DNA of 21,101 nucleotides from a virus. A program made the position numbers and the translations under genes. This document shows, piece after piece, positions 13,935 to 21,101 of this stretch. The notes below the pieces were generated by a model. The model was not told where the DNA came from, made no database searches, and saw only the letters and a list, made by a program, of their open reading frames with translations. How positions within the stretch are numbered: position 1 is the stretch's first letter; the number at the start of each line of letters is the position of its first letter. The stretch spans positions 1-21,101 of IMG/VR virus record IMGVR_UViG_3300049255_000569, one strand, 5' to 3'.

Positions 13935-15392
13935 ATGGCCGAGCTCAACAACTCCGGCACGGGCCAGTGGTCGGAGACCGACGCCAACAACACCTCGCCG
14001 CCGCCAGACGGCGCACCAGTCGGCACGTTCCCCAACCAGGCAGAAGGCATCTGGCGCGCGATCATGGGGGCGCTCAAGCGCTTCTGGGACCGCATCAATG
14101 GGACCGTGACGACAACGGGCTCGGCCGGAGCCTATGTCTACGCCCCGAGCAATACGAGTTTCCCGACGGCCTACGTGCAGGGCGAGACGTATGTCTGGCG
14201 CGCCAACTTCACCAGCGTCGGCGGCGACACGCTAAACATCAACGCGCTCGGCGCCAAGGGCATCTACAAGCCGTCGACCAGCGGACTGACGGCCATTGCG
14301 GCCGGCGACATCCAGAGCGGCCAGATCGTCCACACCGTCTACGACGCCAATCTCGGGGGCGGCGCCGGTGGATTCCAGCTCATGAGCCCGATTGCCAACG
14401 GGCTCAATCCTGCCAGCCTCACGGCGAAGCCGTCCCCTTCGGCATCCGATCTGATCGTCATCGGCGATTCAGCCGCGAGCAGCGTTGCGAAGACGGCGAC
14501 CGTGGCGGCCATTGTCGCTCTCGCCACTCCTCAGGGTGAGACCGTTTCGTCTCAAACCGGCGGAAGCTTCTCGGCCGGCACGACGAACAACACGCTCTAC
14601 GTCGTGAGCAGTCAAGCCTCGGTCGCGACACTGCCGAGCGCCGGATCGTCCGGCGTGGCAGTCGGCTTCCGCGTCGGAGTCAAAAACCAAAGCGACGGGC
14701 TGGCGGTGTCAATCGCACCGCAAAGCGGCGATACGATCGACGGGCTGGCGAGCTATGCGGTTCCGGGCCGCGATACGATCTGGCTGGTCAAGGACAGCGC
14801 CGGGTCGTGGACGGTCGAGATGCCGCCTAAGCATCTCATCGGCGAGACGGTTCAGTGGGATGCGAATACGCTGCCGGCGGGCGGATGGGCGTGGAAGAAC
14901 GGCCAGTCGCTCAGCACCTCCGCCTATGGCGGCCTGTTTGCGATCTTAGGCTATGCGTATGGCGGCTCCGGATCCTCGTTCGGCGTGCCGGACGAGCGCG
15001 GCCGTCTGAAGGCCGGCAATGACGCCATGGGGGGCGCCTCGGCAGCCAACCGGATCACGAGCGGCGGCTCCGGCATCGTCGGCACGACCACGGGCGCCGC
15101 GGGAGGAGCGGAGACAGTATCCCTTACGGTCGCGCAGCTCGCCTCACACAGTCACGGCGTCAGCGATCCCGGCCACGGCCACGGGGTAAACGATCCGGGG
15201 CATGCGCACGGTACAGCACAATGGCTTAGGGTCGATATTTCTGGCGGATACGGCTTGGGTGTATGTGGCTCCTGGGTCATATTCACCCCGGTGCTCCTTC
15301 ATCCAATTCCAGCACTCCATTCCGAGAAAGAGAGGCGAGGCTCTTGTTTCGATCTGTGTGAAGAACGTCGGCGCGCGGCAGCGGAGGTCTGA
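13935..15392 (+). CDS. Tail fibre with phage tail collar domain, altered C-terminus
   Basis: A 485-residue fibre-like protein for host recognition. Residues 1-55 hold an N-terminal segment (MAELNNSGTG; NQAEGIWRAIMGALKRFWDR) typical of podoviral fibre attachment ends. About 60-300 are beta-rich. Residues 302-365 form a tail collar domain (IGETVQWDANTLPAGGWAWK; FGVPDERGRLKAGND). Residues 404-426 carry repeated His-x-His motifs (SHSHGVSD, GHGHGVND, GHAHG), like the metal-binding knobs of other fibres. After residue 428 (base about 15219) the sequence no longer resembles a fibre and ends in a charged, Cys-containing tail. This last part overlaps the convergent gene at 15144-15686, so the receptor-binding tip looks replaced or lost. 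GGAG at 13925-13928 supports the start. Confidence 0.85.
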   Translation: MAELNNSGTGQWSETDANNTSPPPDGAPVGTFPNQAEGIWRAIMGALKRFWDRINGTVTTTGSAGAYVYAPSNTSFPTAYVQGETYVWRANFTSVGGDTLNINALGAKGIYKPSTSGLTAIAAGDIQSGQIVHTVYDANLGGGAGGFQLMSPIANGLNPASLTAKPSPSASDLIVIGDSAASSVAKTATVAAIVALATPQGETVSSQTGGSFSAGTTNNTLYVVSSQASVATLPSAGSSGVAVGFRVGVKNQSDGLAVSIAPQSGDTIDGLASYAVPGRDTIWLVKDSAGSWTVEMPPKHLIGETVQWDANTLPAGGWAWKNGQSLSTSAYGGLFAILGYAYGGSGSSFGVPDERGRLKAGNDAMGGASAANRITSGGSGIVGTTTGAAGGAETVSLTVAQLASHSHGVSDPGHGHGVNDPGHAHGTAQWLRVDISGGYGLGVCGSWVIFTPVLLHPIPALHSEKERRGSCFDLCEERRRAAAEV

Positions 15393-15686
15393 GAGCACGT
15401 GATGCTGCGCAACTGTGAAAAGAAAAATTTGGAAGTCGACCGCGAAGAGATTCGGTTCGACCAGAACCGGAAAACCTCTGTTCACAGGATCGTAATAATT
15501 CAACCCGTGCAACTGTGGGCCGAAAAGACTGTGAATTTGAAATATCGCGCGGTCCAGCGCTGAGGCTCGGAACTGACGTGCGTTTTCTCGAAACGATCCG
15601 TAAGTGTTGAGGACCGGGTTGAAATCGATCGATCTCGGGCCAACGGCGAAGAAGTGCGGAATGAGGATCGCGACACGTGGGCTCAT
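15144..15686 (-). CDS. Truncated glycosylation-associated protein
   Basis: A 180-residue leftward frame whose ATG overlaps the stop of the upstream gene (ATGA, 15683-15686), so it belongs to the glycosyltransferase operon. Residues 40-137 (SALDRAIFQIHSLFGPQLHG; SPLFLGMECWNWMKEHRGEY) resemble a protein family I have seen in bacterial polysaccharide loci, where the segment LLGFEC...YD continues into an acidic EDD motif. Here the resemblance stops at residue 137 (base 15276), and what follows (PGATYTQAVSAR onward) reads through the tail fibre's 3' end. I therefore regard it as C-terminally truncated and probably inactive. The family link is from memory and moderate. Base composition is lower in G/C than the virion genes. 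Confidence 0.55.
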   Translation of the reverse strand: MSPRVAILIPHFFAVGPRSIDFNPVLNTYGSFRENARQFRASALDRAIFQIHSLFGPQLHGLNYYDPVNRGFPVLVEPNLFAVDFQIFLFTVAQHHVLSDLRCRAPTFFTQIETRASPLFLGMECWNWMKEHRGEYDPGATYTQAVSARNIDPKPLCCTVRMPRIVYPVAVAGIADAVTV

Positions 15687-16639
15687 GCGCCGAACGTCTC
15701 CCTGATCGTCGTAGCGAATGACGAAAGGGCAGGCAGCTCCGCTTTCATTTTTTCGTACATCGCCCGAGCGTGCTCGCGGTCGCCTGCGCGAGCACCAAAT
15801 TCTGTGCAGATCTCGAGGAATTTCTCCTTCGGCGTTACGATACAGTAGGAAGCCAGATAGTGCGGCGCCCCATCATATTCGACGATCACCGGAACGCGAT
15901 TCATGATCGCGTGGTGGACGCGCGAGATCGAAAATATGTGATGATTTTCGGTCTTCTGAACCGATAGCGTCGCCCGCGTCCGCTCCAGCGTGCTATCGCG
16001 TATGAAGGTCGGCTCGAACGCTGTGGCATACGTCGTAAAGCCGAGCTGCATCAGCTTGCGCGCCATTTCCATGCGGCGCTCCGTGGGCTCGCCTGAAATG
16101 TGGAAGTCAATTTGGCGCGGGCGTTGTGATGGCTCGCGTAGCGTTGCAAATCCATCGAGATAGCCGAACTTGAGGAAGTGACTGTTCGGATTAATCGTAC
16201 GACATACCGAAACCGACTCTTCGATCAAACACCACACAAACTCGGCATTTTGGGCTGAGACGCTGAAGTCCTGGAATTTCTTTCTCGCTTGTTCGGGCGT
16301 CATATCGGGCGCGCTATACAGGCCATCTTCCGTCAGATGCTCTGTACAGATGAGGCCGTAGCGATAACCGCGATGCTTCAACTCGGTCGCCTGCTCCGGC
16401 TTGTAGAAATATTCCCAGAAGAGATTAATGGCCCCGGCGTCAACGTGACTGAGATTGATGTCGACGCGATGGCCAAGTTGTTCGAGCGCCATCCTGATAA
16501 AACGAACCATGTCGTGCCCCAGCGACACGCGTAGGAAATGTAGATTAATGGTCTCGGCATGAGTGGCTCGCTGAAGGAGCGTGTTGCCGAAGCTCATATT
16601 GAAGTGCATCAGGCTTAACGTTAGCTGCGTGCTCACCAA
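15683..16639 (-). CDS. GT-B-like glycosyltransferase
   Basis: A protein of up to 318 residues; the start is uncertain, being TTG at 16639, GTG at 16636 or ATG at 16609, with no clear ribosome site. It reads as a GT-B fold: an N-terminal half with LGHDMVRFIRMALEQLGHRV and the strand YGLICTEHL, a linker FLKFGYLDGF, then a C-terminal half with RQIDFHISGEPTERRMEMAR and the motif LSVQKTENHHIFSISRVHHA followed by IMNRVPVIVEYDG, which resembles the donor-binding region of glycosyltransferases (conserved E in TEN, helix, then VPVIVE). It has the same block order as the next gene (16683-17594), so they are paralogues. Probable role: sugar transfer to host surface or fibre. The donor and acceptor are unknown. 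Lower G/C than neighbours. Confidence 0.65.
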   Translation of the reverse strand: MVSTQLTLSLMHFNMSFGNTLLQRATHAETINLHFLRVSLGHDMVRFIRMALEQLGHRVDINLSHVDAGAINLFWEYFYKPEQATELKHRGYRYGLICTEHLTEDGLYSAPDMTPEQARKKFQDFSVSAQNAEFVWCLIEESVSVCRTINPNSHFLKFGYLDGFATLREPSQRPRQIDFHISGEPTERRMEMARKLMQLGFTTYATAFEPTFIRDSTLERTRATLSVQKTENHHIFSISRVHHAIMNRVPVIVEYDGAPHYLASYCIVTPKEKFLEICTEFGARAGDREHARAMYEKMKAELPALSSFATTIRETFGA

Positions 16640-16682
16640 AAGAAAAGCGGCCTAGCCGAAAAAGGATGGACGCCGGCATCCG

Positions 16683-17594
16683 TCACGCCCCCAGCGCCGG
16701 ACACTCATCGAAGTTGCGTTCGATCTCAGCCTTGTGCGGCAGTTGGGTCCGATAGTTGGCGGCGATCTCCTGCGCTTGGGCGAACGCGGCCGCTCGGTCG
16801 CGGCCGAGATGGCCAAACCGGGCAAGGAAGTCCTCGGGCGACGTGAACGTCGGGAACAGCTGTGATTGGCGGGTGACCATGGAGGTGGCCTCGGCGGCGC
16901 AGCCGACGCGGGCATGACCGATCCGCGCCAGCCGCGTCTGCGGCGGCATGGCCCAGTCGGGATGCTGCTTCAGGCAGACATGTACGGCCGAGTAACGGAT
17001 CAGGTCGATATAGTCGGCCGGCGGCAGCGCCACCGCCGTATTCTGCGCAAGGTTCACGCCCGGTGTTTGGAGATCCACCTTGCCCGCCACGGCCTCGAGG
17101 AACCGCCGACGATGCGGGGTGAGAGCGCCGCTGAACGAGAAATCGTGGCGCCACGCCGAGGGCGCGACTGGATTGGCCAGAAGCTCCGTATATCCCAGCT
17201 CGAAATATGTGGCGGGCGCGATCTTGCGCAGCGCCTCGACGTTGGACGGCACCGACGTGATGAAGCCCTTGTAGTGTTCGGCGATCGACAGGAAGTCGGC
17301 GTAGCGCCGGCGCCCGTCCCAGGCGCCGTGCGCATCGTCGAATTTGTCGTCGGCGATCACTTCGGTCACGAAGCAGATGAGATTGATCTTGCCGCGATGC
17401 GCCTCGAGGAACGGCTTGAATCCCGAGTTTTGAAACTCGAAGATGATGTTGGGGACATCGGCGCGAAACAAGCGGTCCGACGCCGACAGCTTGAGGCCCA
17501 GCTCCTCGCAGCCCGCCCATAGCCAGTCGATGAGATCCGAAAGCGTGGTCGCGCGGCCGCCGTGGTTCGCCGTGTTGATGTGGATCTCGCGCAT
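16683..17594 (-). CDS. Putative GT-B-like glycosyltransferase, paralogue of neighbour
   Basis: A 303-residue protein starting MREIHINTANHGGRATTLSD, 7 bases after the stop of the GT41 gene. Segments parallel those of the 15683-16639 gene: NIIFEFQNSGF, KINLICFVTEVI, YKGFITSVPSNVEALRKI, ATYFELGYTELL, RHDFSFSGALTPHRRRFLEA, then the C-terminal YIDLIRYSAVHVCLKQHP followed by RLARIGHARVGCAAEAT, a recognisable acceptor/donor-half layout. The C-terminal part lacks the TEN-type motif of its neighbour. G/C content is high, like the virion genes, so it was probably acquired separately from the A/T-rich neighbour. Substrates are unknown. Confidence 0.6.
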   Translation of the reverse strand: MREIHINTANHGGRATTLSDLIDWLWAGCEELGLKLSASDRLFRADVPNIIFEFQNSGFKPFLEAHRGKINLICFVTEVIADDKFDDAHGAWDGRRRYADFLSIAEHYKGFITSVPSNVEALRKIAPATYFELGYTELLANPVAPSAWRHDFSFSGALTPHRRRFLEAVAGKVDLQTPGVNLAQNTAVALPPADYIDLIRYSAVHVCLKQHPDWAMPPQTRLARIGHARVGCAAEATSMVTRQSQLFPTFTSPEDFLARFGHLGRDRAAAFAQAQEIAANYRTQLPHKAEIERNFDECPALGA

Positions 17595-17601
17595 GGGCGA
17601 T

Positions 17602-19371
17602 TTATACGGCCTTCCGTCCGGCGGCGCACCAACGGCGCCAGGTCATGCGCAGCAGGCGTTCGAAATGGCGGGCATACGACCGCCCGTCGCACAGAGGCGA
17701 CGTCGCGACGCGCGCTGGCAAGCCCCCGCGAAAGGCCGCGAGCTGTGCGGGATCTTGCGCCAGCCGTTCGGCGATTGCCACGTACTCGGCCGGCGTGCGG
17801 GCGATCAGGCCATCGAGCTTCAGGGTGTGCAGAAGAGAGGCGCTCCATCGGCCGACCATCGCGTCACCCCACAGTGTCACCACCGGGACGCCGACGGATA
17901 GCGCTTCGAACGTCGTGGTCGAGCCCGTGAACGGGAAGGGGTCCAAGGCGACGTCGATCTGTTCATAGGCGGCAAGGTGCGCCTGATAATCCGCGAGCCC
18001 CCGCCGAAATTCGACGCGCTCGGGAGCGATGCCGAGCCAGGTCAACATTCGCTGGCGCAGGCCTTCGTCGGCGTACCAATCCTGGAAGCCAAACCGGATA
18101 TGCGCGCGCGGCAGGCGCTGCAGCAATTGGCGCCAAAGATCGAGGACGGCGTCGTTGAGCTTGGCCGGATTATTGAAGCTTGCAAACGTGACATAGCCAT
18201 GTCGCGCGGCCGGCGGGCCGCCGATGTCCGGCACGCCCGCAATCGGGTCGTGAATGTAGAAATGAGGGAGACGGACGACGCGCTCGGTAAAGCCTTCGCT
18301 CGTGCGGCGCGGGGCCAGCAGCGGGTCGGCCACGAGGTAGTCGAGCGGAAGACCGCTGGTGGCCGGATCGTGAAAGCTGACCAACAGCGGTGCCGGCCGC
18401 AAGGCTGCGACGAGTGGCCGATTTCGGTCGAAGCGGCCGGCGAGGACGAGAAGGATATCGATCTCGTCGCGGCGAATAAGGTCGGCCGCTTCGGCATCGG
18501 AGCGGCCTTTGATGTCGCGCCATCCCTGCGCGGCGCTCTTGAACCGCGCTGTCATGTCATCCTCTCTCGCGATGTCGGCGTAGCAGACGGAGACGACGCG
18601 GTCGGGGTCGAGATTGGAGAAGAGCGGCCAGACGTTGCGTGCCACAGGGTGTCGGCTCAAGTCGGCGGACAGCCAGCCGATCCGGAGGCGCCGGTTTGGA
18701 TCGGGAACGTTCGGGAAGGCCGCCGCCGGCGTCGGCGCCGCAAACCGCTCGCCGAACGCCCGGTGCAGGGCAAACCGTTCGGCTTGTCCGAGCGCCGGGT
18801 CATAGAGGGCGGCCGTCAGAAGCGACCGATAGCACTCCGCATCGCCGGGTTCGTCGCTCAACGCCTCGGCGTAGGTCGCGCGGGCCTCGGTCGGCCGTCC
18901 CGTCTTCTGGAGGATCTCGGCCAGCCCCTTGCGCGCGCCGGCGTGCGAGGGAGATACGGCAAGAACCTGGCGGTAGGTACGTTCCGCCTCGAAGCGTTCG
19001 ACCGTGCGCAACGCGGAGGCGAGGTTCATCAACGCCGGTACGTAGCTCGGCGCCAGCGACGCTGCCTTCCGGAAGCTGGCGATAGCAGCGGGAAGATCGC
19101 CGCTGTCGTCCAACGCTTTGCCGAGATTGTTGTGGAACGGGGCCATATCCGGCCGTAGTGCCGTCGCCCGCTTGAGCAGCCGGACGGCGTCCACAAGCTC
19201 GCCGCGTTGCCCCGCCACCAGACCCAACAGGTGGAGCGCGTCGGCGTTCTCGGGGTCGTGATCCAGCACCTCGCGATACGCCGCTTCAGCCTCGGCGAGA
19301 CGCCCCGACTTCTGGGCAGCAAGCCCGCGTTCGAGCCGGGCGCGACTCTGGTCTGCAACTCTGCCGGACAT
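17602..19371 (-). CDS. TPR-GT41 protein O-glycosyltransferase (FlmG/OGT-like)
   Basis: A 589-residue cytoplasmic enzyme. The start MSGRVADQSR at 19371 is chosen because the TPR fold begins there; upstream residues are unlike the family. Residues about 10-175 are roughly five tetratricopeptide repeats (for example ALHLLGLVAGQRGELVDAVR; NNLGKALDDSGDLPAAIASF). Residues 228-585 are a GT41 (SPINDLY/OGT) catalytic domain: IGWLSADLSRHPV with His241, equivalent to a conserved OGT histidine; SFHDPATSGLPLDYLVADP (332-350); FASFNNPAKLND with Lys404, equivalent to the OGT UDP-binding lysine; DPFPFTGSTTTFEALSVGVP (477-496). This architecture is shared with alphaproteobacterial FlmG, which glycosylates flagellin. 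It heads the leftward glycosylation operon. Acceptor could be the tail fibre, another virion protein or a host surface protein. Confidence 0.88.
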   Translation of the reverse strand: MSGRVADQSRARLERGLAAQKSGRLAEAEAAYREVLDHDPENADALHLLGLVAGQRGELVDAVRLLKRATALRPDMAPFHNNLGKALDDSGDLPAAIASFRKAASLAPSYVPALMNLASALRTVERFEAERTYRQVLAVSPSHAGARKGLAEILQKTGRPTEARATYAEALSDEPGDAECYRSLLTAALYDPALGQAERFALHRAFGERFAAPTPAAAFPNVPDPNRRLRIGWLSADLSRHPVARNVWPLFSNLDPDRVVSVCYADIAREDDMTARFKSAAQGWRDIKGRSDAEAADLIRRDEIDILLVLAGRFDRNRPLVAALRPAPLLVSFHDPATSGLPLDYLVADPLLAPRRTSEGFTERVVRLPHFYIHDPIAGVPDIGGPPAARHGYVTFASFNNPAKLNDAVLDLWRQLLQRLPRAHIRFGFQDWYADEGLRQRMLTWLGIAPERVEFRRGLADYQAHLAAYEQIDVALDPFPFTGSTTTFEALSVGVPVVTLWGDAMVGRWSASLLHTLKLDGLIARTPAEYVAIAERLAQDPAQLAAFRGGLPARVATSPLCDGRSYARHFERLLRMTWRRWCAAGRKAV

Positions 19372-19476
19372 GCGGCTTTGTAACAGGAAAGCGGTGCCTT
19401 CTGTAGACGCCGCGACGCTGCTCGCCGTGCCCTGATGGCCCGCCCACCCGCCTTTCTGCCAGGAGACCCGAGGCCG
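19372..19476. promoter_or_regulatory. Divergent intergenic region, likely promoters both ways
   Basis: This 105-base gap separates the leftward glycosylation operon from the rightward lysis genes, so it should contain at least one promoter for each. No -35/-10 pair stands out, so I assign none. The only clear element is AGGAG at 19461-19465 for the first lysis gene. Confidence 0.4.
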
Positions 19477-19818
19477 ATGACCAAAGATCGACCGCTGCAC
19501 CCGCTCGCCGTCGCCCTGCGTTTCTTCTGCGGCCGCAAGGGAGCGGCGATGGCGCGGGCGCTGATCACGCTCTGGACATTCGCCGGCTTCGTCTTCGGCG
19601 GGTTTGGGACATGGGCGATCCGTGCCGCTTGGACGGAGTTCAGGGCGATGCGGACCGACATCGCCCAGATCAACGCCTACATCGCGGGCGACGACGCGCG
19701 CTGGCAGGCGCTCCGCAGCGATCTCGACGGCGTCCGCGCCGACACCCGGGTGCTCGCTGATCGCGTCAACGGCATCGATGTCCGCCTGGCGCGAGAGGAA
19801 GGCCATCATGACCGCTGA
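19477..19818 (+). CDS. One-TM coiled-coil protein in the lysis module
   Basis: A 113-residue protein. AGGAG at 19461-19465 supports the ATG at 19477. Residues 27-49 form one membrane span (LITLWTFAGFVFGGFGTWAI) after a basic N-terminus; residues 50-105 are a heptad-like helix (RTDIAQINAYIAGDDARWQA; DGVRADTRVLADRVNGID), ending GHHDR. The layout of a short N-terminus, one TM and a long external coil is that of an inner-membrane spanin subunit or a lysis accessory protein. It overlaps the endolysin start by 11 bases. No matching outer-membrane lipoprotein partner is visible. Confidence 0.6.
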   Translation: MTKDRPLHPLAVALRFFCGRKGAAMARALITLWTFAGFVFGGFGTWAIRAAWTEFRAMRTDIAQINAYIAGDDARWQALRSDLDGVRADTRVLADRVNGIDVRLAREEGHHDR

Positions 19819-20356
19819 AGCCGAGGAGCTGCGTACGGCGGCGATCCGTCCGGCGCTGAAGGCGCTCGAGCCCTTCGTCCCATATTCCCTGGCTGCCGAG
19901 AACCTTGTGCTCGGCACCGCCGCGCACGAGAGCGGCGGCTTCAAGTGGCGCCGGCAGCAGGGCGCCCACGGGATCCCGACCGGGCCGGCCCTGGGCCTGT
20001 GGCAGATCGAGCCCGCCACGCTGACCGACATCTACGACAATTTCCTGAAGTTCCGGCCGCGATTGGAGCGGGCGATCGAGTCCTGTCTGCCGCACGGCGA
20101 AGCGCAGATCGACCGGCTCGCGCAGCTCGAGGCGAACGATCGCTATGGGGCCGCTCTCTGTCGGCTCAAATATGTCCGCTCACCCATGAGGCTGCCCGCC
20201 GACCCGAACGACGTGTTCGGGATGGGGCGCCTGTGGGCCGCCGTCTACAACACGCGCTTTCCGGCACAGCGCTTCATCGACGATTACCGGCGTTACGTCG
20301 AGGACATGACTGACGCCCAGGTTGCCGCGCTCGCGGCGGCCGCGTCGACGCCATGA
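19808..20356 (+). CDS. Lysozyme-like endolysin
   Basis: A 182-residue protein likely to cleave peptidoglycan at lysis. It starts within the end of the preceding gene. The core TAAHESGGFKWRRQQGAHG (37-55) supplies a candidate catalytic Glu41, followed by the family-like ALGLWQIEPATLTDIYDN (61-78), as in lysozyme/transglycosylase-type domains where a Glu precedes a G-x-x-Q-I motif. The C-terminal half (QIDRLAQLEANDRYGAALCR; LWAAVYNTRFPAQRFIDDY) completes a helical lysozyme-like fold. No signal peptide, so it needs the holin encoded downstream to reach the wall. Enzyme class is inferred from motifs. Confidence 0.75.
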   Translation: MTAEAEELRTAAIRPALKALEPFVPYSLAAENLVLGTAAHESGGFKWRRQQGAHGIPTGPALGLWQIEPATLTDIYDNFLKFRPRLERAIESCLPHGEAQIDRLAQLEANDRYGAALCRLKYVRSPMRLPADPNDVFGMGRLWAAVYNTRFPAQRFIDDYRRYVEDMTDAQVAALAAAASTP

Positions 20357-20436
20357 GCGAGGCCGTGGCCGGCCTGTCCGAGCTGTGCCTGTTTCTCGCC
20401 CTGGCCGTGGCGATCGTCGCGGCCGTCATCCCCTGA
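20353..20436 (+). CDS. 27-residue membrane micropeptide
   Basis: The frame starts at an ATGA overlap with the endolysin stop and encodes a 27-residue peptide: a short polar N-terminus (MSEAVAGLSEL), then one hydrophobic span (CLFLALAVAIVAAVIP). Overlap with the upstream gene and position inside the lysis block argue for a real, coupled small gene. It could be a small holin-like or holin-modulating peptide. I do not know a named family. Confidence 0.55.
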   Translation: MSEAVAGLSELCLFLALAVAIVAAVIP

Positions 20437-20447
20437 AAGGAGACCCC

Positions 20448-20621
20448 ATGTCGTTGCAGACTGCCGCCACGAACCTCAAAGCCGCAGCATCGGCCGCGAT
20501 CGGCGCGGTCCAAGCGGAGGCGACGAAAGCGGAGGCGGCCAAGGCGGGCTTTCTCGCCTCGGTCGAAAACGAGATCGGGGCCGGGCCGATCGGCATCGCC
20601 GCCTTCTTCCGGCGGGGCTGA
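20448..20621 (+). CDS. Small Ala-rich helical protein in the lysis module
   Basis: A 57-residue protein with AAAGGAG a few bases before its ATG. It is nearly all Ala-rich helix (ASAAIGAVQAEATKAEAAKA, residues about 15-34), ending with GPIGIAAFFRRG. It is probably membrane- or partner-associated, and sits between the micropeptide and the holin. No family is recognised. Confidence 0.6.
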   Translation: MSLQTAATNLKAAASAAIGAVQAEATKAEAAKAGFLASVENEIGAGPIGIAAFFRRG

Positions 20622-20627
20622 CGCCTT

Positions 20628-21101
20628 ATGCCCACCTGGCTGGTCAATTTGCTGGGCGGCGGTCTGATCCAGACCATCGCCAGCTTCATTCCCAATCCTG
20701 AGGAAAAGGCGAAGGCGCAGCTGGCCATGCAGCAGGCCCTCGTTCAGGCGGCGATCGACGAGGCAAAGGACCAGCGCGACGTCGACAAGACCGAGGCGGC
20801 CAACCCGTCGATGTTTGTGGCCGGGTGGCGGCCGGCGGTCGGGTGGCTCTGCGTGGTGACGCTCTTCTACCAGTGGATCGCCGCGCCGTTCCTGACCTGG
20901 TCGGCGAACTGGGCGGCCGTGGCCTGGCACTGGACGATCCCGCAGCTGCCGCATCTCGACGGCACCGACACGCAGACCTTGCTGTACGCGCTGCTCGGCA
21001 TCGGCGGCCTGCGCACGGTCGACAAGATCACCGGCAACGACACGGTCGCGGTCGGGCTCGGCAAGATCGGCCAAGCGATCAAAGGGGCTGTCAAGAAATG
21101 A
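20628..21101 (+). CDS. Holin with three TM segments (GTA holin-like)
   Basis: A 157-residue protein. Hydrophobic segments: residues 3-20, then a charged helix (EEKAKAQLAMQQALVQAAID), then the strong pair 68-90 (VGWLCVVTLFYQWIAAPFLT) and 116-128 (TLLYALLGIGGL) followed by RTVDKITG and a basic C-terminus. The order, with PSMFVAGWRPAVGWL and GLRTVDKITG, fits the 3-TM holin family first described from gene transfer agents. It would form the inner-membrane lesion that lets the upstream endolysin through. It ends with the window, so what follows is unknown. Confidence 0.82.
   Translation: MPTWLVNLLGGGLIQTIASFIPNPEEKAKAQLAMQQALVQAAIDEAKDQRDVDKTEAANPSMFVAGWRPAVGWLCVVTLFYQWIAAPFLTWSANWAAVAWHWTIPQLPHLDGTDTQTLLYALLGIGGLRTVDKITGNDTVAVGLGKIGQAIKGAVKK

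Noticed and set aside
16640-16682. Small hairpin flanked by T/A runs between the two GT-like genes
   Set aside because: The stem has only about 4 bp; too weak to call a terminator.
17977-19158. Long rightward open frame opposite the GT41 gene
   Set aside because: The leftward frame is a clear TPR-GT41 enzyme; the rightward translation is a shadow.
1-21101. CRISPR arrays, tRNA or rRNA genes, insertion sequences
   Set aside because: I looked for regularly spaced repeats, cloverleaf arms and transposase motifs and found none.

Overview
This window reads as the structural, host-range and lysis region of a short-tailed (podovirus-like) phage or prophage. The host is probably a high-GC alphaproteobacterium. 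That host guess rests on the strongly G/C-biased third codon positions, the alphaproteobacterial flavour of the TPR/GT41 glycosyltransferase and the GTA-type 3-TM holin; no host marker gene is present. No integrase, repressor, tRNA, terminase or CRISPR array is visible, so I cannot say whether it is integrated.

Left to right on the + strand: a P22-like portal gene broken by a one-base frameshift (1-2006), a scaffold protein (2040-2939), a tandemly duplicated two-gene cargo (3047-5869), an N4-gp56-family major capsid protein (6205-7269), a decoration-like protein (7476-7916), a small opposite-strand gene (8009-8275), a small disordered protein, an SU10-like head-tail adaptor (8693-9355), a P22 gp10-like tail nozzle/stabilisation protein (9468-10988), and a tightly overlapping series of small proteins. 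That series includes a Gly/Pro/Ala-rich protein, a GNAT-like protein and a Gln/Asn-rich putative ejection protein, and ends at a strong intrinsic terminator (13895-13920). A tail-collar fibre gene follows (13935-15392).

The strand then flips. Four leftward genes (19371 to 15144) encode a TPR-GT41 O-GlcNAc-transferase-like enzyme, two related GT-B-like proteins and a truncated glycosylation-associated protein whose 3' end collides with the 3' end of the tail fibre. The part from about 15.2 to 16.7 kb is visibly richer in A/T and looks transferred. The last block, on the + strand, is lysis: a one-TM coiled-coil protein, a lysozyme-like endolysin, two tiny peptides and a 3-TM holin.

The most striking element is the cargo between scaffold and coat. 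Each unit pairs a protein with a conserved N-terminus and a C-terminal region resembling polymorphic toxin type 44 (A1, A2) with a membrane-anchored, cysteine-rich protein (B1, B2). Each unit is followed by a copy of a 110-bp element that is 96% identical between copies, although the genes have diverged heavily. I read this as a candidate phage-borne toxin/immunity or virion-cargo system; its function is inference.
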